DNA from: M3007 sp041160955
GTDB lineage: Bacteria > Bacteroidota > Bacteroidia > Chitinophagales > Saprospiraceae
Reading direction: 5' to 3'
Length of the DNA: 7,684 bases
Assembly (NCBI GenBank): GCA_041160955.1
Contig: JBEAVK010000376.1
Location: forward strand, 1 to 7,684
Below are positions 1 through 5,544 of the stretch, in pieces. Below the pieces are notes generated by a model, which worked only from the letters and a program-made list of their open reading frames with translations, had not been told where the DNA came from and ran no database searches. Made by a program: the position numbers and the translations under genes. Each line of letters starts with the position of its first letter. The stretch's first letter is position 1.

Positions 1-174
1 TTTTTTCTACCACAAAAGTGCACAAGAGTACACAAAAGCGCAGATCACACATTGTCTTTAGGAATTAAAATTTGTGTATTATTAAAGGAACACGCTACGC
101 TTTTATGGTTTTAAAAAGCGCAACACGTTACTCTACGCTTTTGTGAACTTTGTGTACTTTTGTTGTAGAAAAAA
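1..174. repeat. Imperfect inverted repeat with 10-bp periodic arms
   Basis: The first bases (TTTTTTCTAC, then CACAAAAGTG, CACAAGAGTA, CACAAAAGCG) reappear as a reverse complement at about 131-174, with a few mismatches and one 1-nt indel, giving arms of about 44 nt. The left arm from 11 to 40 reads as three 10-bp near-repeats of CACAARAGTR. The spacer holds CTACGCTTTT at 95-104, which recurs at 133-142. The left edge touches the window start, so the true boundary and any target duplication cannot be seen. It could be a dispersed intergenic repeat or a mobile-element remnant. It lies just upstream of the DUF1080 gene, and I see no convincing promoter between 175 and 260. Confidence 0.6.
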
Positions 175-260
175 TACCTTGTTGTAGAAAGTATAATAAG
201 TAACGCGAAATAAATAGAAGTACTTATAACTCTACCACTCGATTAATTAAACCAACACAC

Positions 261-1622
261 ATGAATAGATCAGTATTATTACTAGTTTTTGCACTATTTT
301 TCAAGGGTACTGCCCTCCAAGCCCAAAAAGCACAGTGGACAAAACTGTTCGACGGCAAAACCCTCAACGGCTGGAACCAGAAAAACGGCCAAGCCAAATA
401 TTATGTCGAAAAAGGCGAAATTGTAGGTGAAACAGTCGCCAATACACCCAATTCGTTCCTGTGTACCAACCAAGAATACGGCGATTTTATACTCGAACTC
501 GAACTCAAAGTAGATGATCGGATGAACTCTGGTATCCAGTTTCGCAGCCTTTCTAAACCAGAGGTACAGGACGGTCGTGTACATGGCTATCAAATGGAAG
601 TTGATCCGTCTGCACGCGCTTGGTCTGGAGGTATTTACGATGAAGGAAGGCGCGATTGGCTCTATATTCCAAATATCAACCCAGCGGGTAAAAAGTCTTT
701 TCGAGTAGGGGAGTGGAACAAATACCGGATCGAGGCTATCGGTCATACCCTGCGCACTTGGATCAATGATATTCCAGTCGCTTACCTCATTGATGATATG
801 ACGGCAAAAGGGTTTATTGCTTTGCAAGTACATTCTATTTATGCCGATATGAAACCGGGTATGAAAATCCGTTGGAAAAACATACGTATCCAAGCCTCCC
901 AACTAAGCCCCAGCCCTTTGGATGCTACACCTGTGGTCAATTTATTACCCAACCACCTCTCCGAACAGGAAAAAGCCCAAGGCTACAACTTACTGTTTAA
1001 TGGCAAAGATTTTACGGGTTGGCGCGGCATCAATTCCGATAAAATGCCCTCAAAAAATTGGTCTATTGTGGATGGTACTATCCAAATTACCCCTTCCGGT
1101 GGCTCAGAAACAGGCAATGATATCATAACAACGGAACAGTTTGCTGCTTTTGAACTGGTCTTTGAATTCAAACTTACGGAAGCCGCCAATTCGGGGGTTA
1201 AGTATTTGGTCAACGAAAAATGGAGTACAGAAGGGAAATCTGGCATCGGGCTGGAATACCAACTCTTGGACGATGAGCACCACCCCGATGCGAAACAAGG
1301 TGTTGTGGGTAACCGTACCTTGGCCAGTTTGTACGATTTGATCCCTTCCGAAAAATTAGAAAAGCGATTTCAACGTAAAATAGGGGAGTGGAACCAAGGC
1401 CGCATCCAAGTTTTTCCTAATAACCAAGTCGTTTACTGGCTCAATGGATTTAAAGTGGTGGAATACGAACGCAAATCCAATATTTTCAGGGCATTGGTGG
1501 CCCGTAGTAAATACGAAAAAATAGAAGGATTTGGAATGAACGATACAGGGCATATTCTACTACAAAATCATGGTGATGCTGTGGGTTTTAGGGGGATTAA
1601 GTTGCGGGTACTTACGCTTTAA
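261..1622 (+). CDS. Secreted tandem DUF1080 (3-keto-disaccharide hydrolase-like) protein
   Basis: The product has 453 residues and two copies of the DUF1080 fold (PF06439, a concanavalin-like beta sandwich). Residues 1-21 are a signal peptide with cleavage likely after ...ALQA. Domain 1 (about 25-211) shows LFDGKTLNGW at 29-38, NSGIQFRS at 89-96, YQMEVD at 110-115, GGIYDEGRRDWL at 123-134 and GEWNKYRI at 150-157. Domain 2 (about 242-451) repeats the plan with LFNGKDFTGW at 245-254, NSGVKYLV at 310-317, LEYQLLDD at 331-338 and GEWNQGRI at 375-382. Characterised family members act on 3-keto-glycosides, by hydrolysis or lyase chemistry; activity here is inferred. Domain 2 lacks the GIYDEGRRDW stretch and has ASLYDLI (355-361) in its place, so the two halves may differ in substrate or role. 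Single-domain proteins are common, so the fusion is notable. The start is the ATG directly before the signal peptide. Location is likely periplasmic or extracellular. Confidence 0.92.
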   Translation: MNRSVLLLVFALFFKGTALQAQKAQWTKLFDGKTLNGWNQKNGQAKYYVEKGEIVGETVANTPNSFLCTNQEYGDFILELELKVDDRMNSGIQFRSLSKPEVQDGRVHGYQMEVDPSARAWSGGIYDEGRRDWLYIPNINPAGKKSFRVGEWNKYRIEAIGHTLRTWINDIPVAYLIDDMTAKGFIALQVHSIYADMKPGMKIRWKNIRIQASQLSPSPLDATPVVNLLPNHLSEQEKAQGYNLLFNGKDFTGWRGINSDKMPSKNWSIVDGTIQITPSGGSETGNDIITTEQFAAFELVFEFKLTEAANSGVKYLVNEKWSTEGKSGIGLEYQLLDDEHHPDAKQGVVGNRTLASLYDLIPSEKLEKRFQRKIGEWNQGRIQVFPNNQVVYWLNGFKVVEYERKSNIFRALVARSKYEKIEGFGMNDTGHILLQNHGDAVGFRGIKLRVLTL

Positions 1623-1710
1623 AATTGACCTTTTGGACCTAAATGGGATTGGCTAAGTTTTTACTTAAAATTTACCATTTTCCGCCAGAACGCAACCTAT
1701 ACCGAAACTA

Positions 1711-1979
1711 TTTGAGTGCGTGACAAAATCGGGGCATGATATTTTATTTACACAAACAATGGATTTCAACTAAATTGTCGGGGCGACTTTTTCTGTCACC
1801 CCGACAATTTAGTACTGATCCGCCTTTGAGCCAACTTTGAAATTTCGTTGGTAAACAGTGTACAATCTTTTGAGTAAGTAAAAATTGGAGCAAAGAATTG
1901 AAATTAGGACGACTATCCCTATGACCCTTAATTTAGCGTAAACAGAAATATCATACCCCGATTTTGTCACGCACTCAAA
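1711..1979. repeat. 269-bp inverted-repeat (MITE-like) element
   Basis: Bases 1711-1744 (starting TTTGAGTGCGTGACAAAATC) are the reverse complement of 1946-1979 over 34 nt with a single mismatch. The enclosed 200 nt has no credible gene. Near-identical long arms around non-coding DNA are the pattern of a MITE or an IS-derived remnant. No clear target-site duplication directly abuts the arms; a loose AATTTACC(C)ATT direct repeat lies further out at about 1669-1679 and 2013-2024. The element sits in the 578-bp gap between the DUF1080 gene and the membrane-protein operon. Mobility is inferred from structure only. Confidence 0.7.
1769..1813. repeat. Strong hairpin inside the inverted-repeat element
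   Basis: The arms 1769-1787 and 1795-1813 pair over 19 bp with one mismatch (CTAAATTGTCGGGGCGAC against GTCACCCCGACAATTTAG, plus an outer A-T pair) around a 7-nt loop TTTTTCT. It lies about 150 nt downstream of the DUF1080 stop. It could stop transcription or be a structural part of the element. No U-run follows it on either strand, so a classical intrinsic terminator is doubtful. Confidence 0.6.
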
Positions 1980-2135
1980 CCATTGAACCAAGTGTTTGCA
2001 ATGCGCAAATACTAATTTACCCATTAGAGTGCAATTTTTATTTTTTTGTTCAAAAAATAAAAAAGTTGCAAATATTTGAAAATCAATACTTTATAATATT
2101 GCTTTAAAAAAAAGTAAAAAAATTTACAAAAAAAA

Positions 2136-2166
2136 CTTGTTTATAAAATAAACTACTTTACCTTTG
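2136..2166 (+). promoter_or_regulatory. Bacteroidota-type promoter for the 2201 operon
   Basis: CTTG at 2136-2139, a 19-nt spacer and TACCTTTG at 2159-2166 match the Bacteroidota housekeeping promoter (TTTG-type -33 box, TAnnTTTG -7 box). The ATG at 2201 is 34 nt after the -7 box, so the leader is short. The surrounding 2035-2160 is extremely AT-rich, typical of promoters in this phylum. Confidence 0.75.
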
Positions 2167-2200
2167 TACTGTTATTCGTTTAAATACAATAAAAATAGAC

Positions 2201-2773
2201 ATGGAAGACAAGATATTAGACCCCGAAGCCAGCCTTTTACTAATTCGCCAAACCATCGAATTGGCTAAGCGTAAAGTGCAAGAAAATGGATTTCACTTGT
2301 TGCTTTGGGGGGTATTGGTTGTGACTGCGGGGCTAGCAGATTTTTATCACGACCTCAAGTATAACCAACAACATGCGCATTTGGCTTGGATGATCATGCC
2401 CTTGGTAGGTGTACCTATTGCGCTTGTTTATGAAATGAGGCGTTCCAAGGCGATCACAAACCGTAATACCATACATCAATGGTACGGATATATTTGGCTG
2501 GGCTATGGGATTACGCTACCCTTACTGATTGTTTATGCACTTCAATTTGGGGTATCTCCCACGCCAATTGTCTTGTCTGTGACAGGTTTTGCGATCTTTG
2601 TTTCGGGTATCATCCTGCAATTTCGCCCCTTGGTTCTTGGTGCTGTGGTGATTTGGGCTGGTGCGTTGTGCTGCCTATTCGTGCCAAGTATTTGGTACAC
2701 CCTAATTATGTCTATCAGCATCGCTATGGGTTATTTGATCCCCGGTTATTTGCTTCACCGTTCAAAAAATTAA
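2201..2773 (+). CDS. Six-helix inner-membrane protein paired with a regulator
   Basis: The product has 190 residues. An N-terminal amphipathic cytosolic segment (about 8-30) leads into roughly six predicted transmembrane helices near 31-49, 60-78, 93-115, 121-140, 144-162 and 165-184, ending in a short basic tail. The arrangement of an 'ASLLLIRQTIELAK...' helix followed by an LLWG-containing first membrane helix resembles an unnamed Bacteroidota family that I associate with small winged-helix regulator genes; this is recollection, not a search result. No catalytic motif is visible. The stop is 6 nt before the start of the regulator gene, so the two are almost certainly co-transcribed and perhaps translationally coupled. 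The start follows a good promoter with no Shine-Dalgarno sequence. Possible roles are a sensor or small transporter under the partner's control, but function is unknown. Confidence 0.85.
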   Translation: MEDKILDPEASLLLIRQTIELAKRKVQENGFHLLLWGVLVVTAGLADFYHDLKYNQQHAHLAWMIMPLVGVPIALVYEMRRSKAITNRNTIHQWYGYIWLGYGITLPLLIVYALQFGVSPTPIVLSVTGFAIFVSGIILQFRPLVLGAVVIWAGALCCLFVPSIWYTLIMSISIAMGYLIPGYLLHRSKN

Positions 2774-2779
2774 TTAAAT

Positions 2780-3067
2780 ATGGCTTACGGTGAATTAGAC
2801 AACCTGCTGCTTTCGCAGTTGCGCTTAACCGTCATGTCGTACCTGATGGTGGTAAAAGAAGCGGATTTTAATACCCTTAAAGAGCAGACGGGTGCGACGA
2901 GCGGTAACCTGAGCGTTCAGATTACTAAACTGCAAGAGGCTGGGTACGTTACTGTAGAGAAGACTTACAAAAACAATTACCCCCTGACGGTTTGTAGTAT
3001 TTTGCCCGATGGTGTGGAAGCATTTGAGGCATTTTACCAGAATTTGCAGCAGTATTTTAAAAAATAG
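2780..3067 (+). CDS. Winged-helix transcriptional regulator, HTH_34 type
   Basis: The 95-residue product is essentially one winged-helix domain. It fits the HTH_34 / MarR-like pattern closely: a first helix DNLLLSQLRLTVMSYL (7-22), 'EADFNTLKEQTGAT' (27-40), a recognition helix SGNLSVQITKLQEAGYV (41-57), a beta-wing VEKTYKNNYPLTVCSILPDG (59-78), and a C-terminal helix FEAFYQNLQQYFK that probably serves dimerisation. No ligand-binding domain is present, as is usual for this short family. It is the second gene of an operon, 6 nt after the membrane-protein gene. By analogy it would bind DNA as a dimer, perhaps at the operon's own promoter at 2136-2166; this autoregulation is inference, and I could not identify an operator. 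Confidence 0.9.
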   Translation: MAYGELDNLLLSQLRLTVMSYLMVVKEADFNTLKEQTGATSGNLSVQITKLQEAGYVTVEKTYKNNYPLTVCSILPDGVEAFEAFYQNLQQYFKK

Positions 3068-3160
3068 TACTTACAAAAAAGTATAAAAATAGGGCTATCG
3101 GTTTTTAGGCAAAGATGTAGCAGTTTTTACTAAAAATAGCGTAGCCCCCCTTTCAACGGT

Positions 3161-3190
3161 ATTGGTCTTATATGGGCTAATATACGATTG
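3161..3190 (+). promoter_or_regulatory. Possible weak promoter for the DUF2306-like gene
   Basis: ATTG at 3161-3164 and TACGATTG at 3183-3190, with an 18-nt spacer, resemble the Bacteroidota promoter with one mismatch in the -7 box and a slightly short spacer. It lies 67 nt upstream of the ATG at 3258. The gap of 190 nt after the winged-helix gene makes a separate promoter reasonable, but this site is only a candidate. Confidence 0.3.
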
Positions 3191-3199
3191 TATAACGCA

Positions 3200-3240
3200 T
3201 AGACTTTTTTGCCTCGGACGCTCCATCCGCAATAAGTCTA
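3200..3240 (+). promoter_or_regulatory. Leader hairpin before the DUF2306-like gene
   Basis: TAGACTT at 3200-3206 pairs with AAGTCTA at 3234-3240, the stem continues weakly inward, and an inner CGGA (3215-3218) pairs with TCCG (3226-3229). The structure ends 17 nt before the start codon at 3258, so it would lie in the 5' untranslated region. It could affect translation or be a small dispersed palindrome. No riboswitch class is recognised. Confidence 0.4.
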
Positions 3241-3257
3241 ATCAAAATTTCTAAATC

Positions 3258-3731
3258 ATGACTATTACACATTCACCGATCGGGGTCGTGCACCTCGCGT
3301 CGTCAGTTATCGCTATGCTTTTAGGAGCGTATGTACTTTGGGCTAATAAAGGTACCAAAATCCATAAAAGGGTTGGTTACGCTTATTGTTTGTCCATGTT
3401 ATCCGTCAATGCCACGGCTTTTGGGATTTATCACCTTTGGGGGCGCTTCGGTATTTTTCACGGTTTTGCGCTATTAAGCCTATTTACGCTCTTTTCTGGT
3501 ATGATTCCCATTATCGTCCGCAAAAACGCTCAAACAATAAGCCTACACCTAAATTTTATGTATTGGTCGGTGATTGGTTTGTATTGCGCTTTTGTAGCCG
3601 AAACACTAGTCCGGTGCCCCATACCATTCTTATATGGGAATTTGGGTTTTGCGGTATTTGCTGGCACTTTTGGAGTGATGCTTTTGGGCAAATTAGGGTT
3701 CAGAAAATTTAAAATGCAAAAGTATTTATAA
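3258..3731 (+). CDS. DUF2306-like integral membrane protein
   Basis: The 157-residue product has about five transmembrane helices near 8-28, 37-57, 67-88, 100-118 and 127-147. The pattern of a His in the first helix (H12), a small-residue-rich helix (LLGAYVLW), then a 'KGTKIHKRVGYAY' loop with H36, further His at H59 and H68, and H97 before the fourth helix, matches my recollection of DUF2306 (PF10067). Members are uncharacterised; the conserved membrane-proximal histidines suggest metal or haem binding, which is speculative. The gene stands apart from the upstream operon (190-nt gap) and is followed by a small hairpin, so it is probably monocistronic. Confidence 0.75.
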   Translation: MTITHSPIGVVHLASSVIAMLLGAYVLWANKGTKIHKRVGYAYCLSMLSVNATAFGIYHLWGRFGIFHGFALLSLFTLFSGMIPIIVRKNAQTISLHLNFMYWSVIGLYCAFVAETLVRCPIPFLYGNLGFAVFAGTFGVMLLGKLGFRKFKMQKYL

Positions 3732-3734
3732 ACA

Positions 3735-3752
3735 GAAGACCTGATCGTCTTC
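3735..3752 (+). terminator. Small hairpin after the DUF2306-like gene
   Basis: GAAGAC (3735-3740), loop CTGATC, and GTCTTC (3747-3752) form a perfect 6-bp stem 3 nt after the stop codon. The following ACTATTTT is only a weak U-tract, so termination is plausible but not certain. Confidence 0.4.
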
Positions 3753-3820
3753 ACTATTTTAAAACACACTAAAAATCACACTCTACACTAAATTTTTTCA
3801 CATTAAACATTAATTTTTTT

Positions 3821-4507
3821 ATGAAAAAGATGCTTTCAATCATTATTTTGGCCATAATCATTCAAGGAACAAATGCTTATGCGCAATCCACCGAAACTCG
3901 ACGTTTTAGTGCATTACAATTACATAGTGGCTATATTATGCCGCAAATAAACACCCTGCCGGGCGGCTTTACAGCAAATAGTGGCATGGTAGGTATAGGT
4001 ACTTCTGGTTATGGCAGCCTTGGTAAGCGCTGGCTGATAGGCGGTAGCGGTTTTGGTACAATCGCCCACAGTAGTGCTATCAACGATGTTACAACGACCA
4101 CGGATATGGGAATGGGATTTGCCGATATTGGCTATTTATTGCACAACAAAGGTCGTTGGATCAGCCATGTTTACGCTGGTATCGGTGGCGGTGGTATGAC
4201 GATCACTTACGAAAACCGTGGCGAGTCGGCTCTTCGTATTGCTGATAATTTATCTGTTGACAATGGCGATAGAATCAAGATTTCTGCCGGCGGATTGGCT
4301 TGGCAGACAGGATTGAGTGTCAGTCGCCTGCTATTTGACCCTGCCGCGCAATCGGGTGGCTGGAAAATCGGCCTCGATTTGGGTGTTTTTCAATTTCCTT
4401 ACTTCTCGCAATGGAAATACACGGGTAATGATCGGGGGCTACAAGGGGCTGATCGGCCACAATTGTGGGGCGGTGTTGCTCGCTTGAATATTGGAATTGT
4501 GTTTTAA
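3821..4507 (+). CDS. Small secreted, probably beta-barrel, outer-membrane protein
   Basis: The product has 228 residues. Residues 1-21 form a signal peptide (KK, hydrophobic core, cleavage after ...NAYA). The mature part is rich in Gly, Ser and aromatic residues with alternating polar/apolar stretches (for example 66-80, 98-107, 115-130, 154-170, 181-194, 214-228). It ends in RLNIGIVF, a terminal Phe strand as expected of Bam-inserted barrels. No OmpA-like peptidoglycan domain is present, and 200 residues would suit about eight strands. I do not recognise a named family. An ordinary soluble beta-sandwich surface protein is the main alternative. It has its own 89-nt AT-rich leader and is convergent with the gene at 4896-5405. 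No clear promoter box was found. Confidence 0.75.
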   Translation: MKKMLSIIILAIIIQGTNAYAQSTETRRFSALQLHSGYIMPQINTLPGGFTANSGMVGIGTSGYGSLGKRWLIGGSGFGTIAHSSAINDVTTTTDMGMGFADIGYLLHNKGRWISHVYAGIGGGGMTITYENRGESALRIADNLSVDNGDRIKISAGGLAWQTGLSVSRLLFDPAAQSGGWKIGLDLGVFQFPYFSQWKYTGNDRGLQGADRPQLWGGVARLNIGIVF

Positions 4508-4539
4508 AAAAGAGGCTGTATTTATGGTGTAACAGGTAA

Positions 4540-4642
4540 AAGGTGCAGCGTACCGCAATATTATATCAATGTCACGGTGCGTTGCACCTTTACACATGAT
4601 GTCGCCAACTTTTGCTACAAATATTGCGGTGCGCTGCACCTT
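4540..4642. repeat. Palindrome cluster built on GGTGC-N3-GCACC
   Basis: Bases 4540-4562 and 4620-4642 are inverted copies over 23 nt with one mismatch (AATATTGCGGTGCGCTGCAC in the right arm). A third copy of the core, CGGTGCGTTGCACCTT, lies in the middle at 4575-4590 in the same orientation as the right arm. Two of the three cores fold as GGTGC-N3-GCACC mini-hairpins. The cluster follows the stop of the outer-membrane protein gene by 33 nt and may act as a terminator between convergent genes, or be a REP-like repeat. Confidence 0.65.
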
Positions 4643-4668
4643 GCTTGCCTAATTTTTTCGTCCTTAGT

Positions 4669-4893
4669 ACACTGTAAAATAAGTTTTTTTACATTTTGAA
4701 GGTGTAACCGACCCAGAATGGGTCAAATGTTTATAGAGCAATGTAGCTGTATGGCATTCGACCCCGACAGGGTCGCACGCGTATTGAAACCACAATTTTG
4801 CTATAAACATTTGACCCATTCTGGGTCGTTCAACCGCTACTAATATGCTGAAAATAGAGACTTCAAAATATTAAAAAACTTATTTTACAGTGT
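4669..4893. mobile_element. 225-bp MITE-like element with target-site duplication
   Basis: The ends are ACACTGTAAAATAAG... and ...CTTATTTTACAGTGT. Terminal arms 4669-4701 and 4861-4893 pair over 33 bp with only two mismatches and no gaps. The flanks carry a direct repeat, TCCTTAGT at 4661-4668 and at 4893-4900; its first T overlaps the last element base, so the duplication is 7 or 8 bp. The element has no coding capacity. Inside is a second inverted repeat, perfect over 27 bp (4710-4736 with 4801-4827), and a central hairpin. This is the structure of a non-autonomous element moved by a transposase encoded elsewhere; I cannot name the IS family. The right target copy contains the stop codon of the gene at 4896-5405, so insertion occurred at that gene's very end without changing the protein. 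Confidence 0.85.
4710..4827. repeat. Inner palindromic module: three GACCC-N5-GGGTC hairpins
   Basis: Three 15-nt palindromes share the form GACCC-N5-GGGTC: 4710-4724 (loop AGAAT), 4760-4774 (loop CGACA) and 4813-4827 (loop ATTCT). The outer two belong to a perfect 27-bp inverted repeat that continues through CAAATGTTTATAG (4724-4736, reverse complement at 4801-4813). The module is flanked by GTGTAACC (4702-4709) and GTTCAACC (4828-4835), identical at six of eight positions, which could be a worn target duplication of an insertion nested in the outer element; this is speculative. Confidence 0.7.
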
Positions 4894-4895
4894 CC

Positions 4896-5405
4896 TTAGT
4901 TCGGGTTTTTGGTTTGATAATGTTTCGTCACCGACTCCACCGATTCAATAAAATCTGCGTCTAATTTCATGTCGTTGAGTGGTTGTGGGGTGATGCGTAA
5001 GTATTCTACGGAGCCGCTTTTTAAGGCGAAGGTCAACATGCCTTTATTGATCCGCTTGCAATAAAAGAAATTAAAGACCTGCCCCTCTACGAAACCACCG
5101 CCATGGATCAAGCCAAGCCGCTCGTAGTTCAACATCATTAATTTGGTAATGTGAATGGGCGTTTTTTGAAAGATGTACGTTCCACCCGCTTTGATGATTT
5201 CTAAGATAAATGGAGCCTTTATCTTTTTGCTGTCTCGTATGAAACTGGGCTTTTCTCCGAAATTGTCCATAAAAAAACGAAGGATTTCCCTAAATTCTTC
5301 GCTTCCGGCCAACATCGTTTCCAATTGAATTAATTTTTCTGTTGACATAGTAGATAAGTATATTTGATGAATGTTTTGGTGGTGTTCAACTTGCATTTTA
5401 GGCAT
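4896..5405 (-). CDS. Uncharacterised cytosolic protein, 150-169 aa
   Basis: The product has no signal peptide or membrane helix and I recognise no domain. It begins with helical charged sequence (STEKLIQLETMLAGSEEFREILRFFMDNFGE), followed by a mixed alpha/beta part with PFILEIIKAGGTYIFQKTPIHITKLMMLNYERLGLIHGGGFVEG. 'Uncharacterised' is the honest label. The start is uncertain. The ATG at 5405 gives 169 residues with an odd His/Gln-rich opening; an ATG at 5396 (residue 4) directly follows the stop of a tiny upstream ORF; the ATG at 5348 gives 150 residues starting MSTEKLIQLE, which looks the most natural. A good promoter lies at 5480-5512. The stop codon lies inside the target-site duplication of the adjacent mobile element, so the original 3' flank has been displaced by 225 bp. 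Confidence 0.75.
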   Translation of the reverse strand: MPKMQVEHHQNIHQIYLSTMSTEKLIQLETMLAGSEEFREILRFFMDNFGEKPSFIRDSKKIKAPFILEIIKAGGTYIFQKTPIHITKLMMLNYERLGLIHGGGFVEGQVFNFFYCKRINKGMLTFALKSGSVEYLRITPQPLNDMKLDADFIESVESVTKHYQTKNPN

Positions 5406-5472
5406 TTATGGATGCCACAGCAAAACCCAAACCCACCAATGTGCGCGCAGCCACCCATGCAGCTACTTCCAC
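5398..5472 (-). CDS. Possible 24-aa leader ORF, low confidence
   Basis: From a GTG at 5472 the frame reads MEVAAWVAARTLVGLGFAVA followed by SINA and TAA. It is GC-rich and hydrophobic, unlike the AT-rich DNA beside it. The GTG lies 7 nt after the TACCTTTG box, so a transcript would be nearly leaderless. The stop (5400-5398) overlaps the first candidate ATG of the downstream gene (5405) and is 1 nt before the ATG at 5396, which would allow translational coupling. The short length means chance cannot be excluded. No ribosome binding site is seen. Confidence 0.2.
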   Translation of the reverse strand: MEVAAWVAARTLVGLGFAVASINA

Positions 5473-5479
5473 GCCGCTA

Positions 5480-5512
5480 CAAAGGTATTGCATTTTTTTA
5501 ATTATACACAAT
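5480..5512 (-). promoter_or_regulatory. Bacteroidota-type promoter for the 4896-5405 gene
   Basis: Read on the minus strand, ATTG (5512-5509), a 21-nt AT-rich spacer and TACCTTTG (5487-5480) match the phylum's -33/-7 consensus. The -7 box is identical to that upstream of the 2201 operon. Transcription would begin near 5473, giving a leader of about 70 nt to the ATG at 5405 or about 125 nt to the ATG at 5348. Confidence 0.7.
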
Positions 5513-5544
5513 TTGTTTCAAAAAAAATACTTTTTTTTCTAAAA

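Noticed and set aside
175..260. Promoter for the DUF1080 gene
   Set aside because: TACCTTGTTG near 175 resembles a -7 box but breaks the TTTG part, and no -33 box lies at the correct distance.
294..902. Minus-strand ORF of 202 aa
   Set aside because: It lies entirely inside the DUF1080 gene, whose signal peptide and two domains leave no doubt about the coding strand.
1809..2024. Minus-strand ORF of 71 aa with a hydrophobic stretch
   Set aside because: It overlaps one arm of the inverted repeat, resembles no known protein and has no promoter or partner; it is most likely a chance ORF in an AT-rich element.
5406..5480. GC-rich stretch considered as a tRNA or structured RNA
   Set aside because: No cloverleaf, anticodon arm or known RNA motif could be drawn on either strand.
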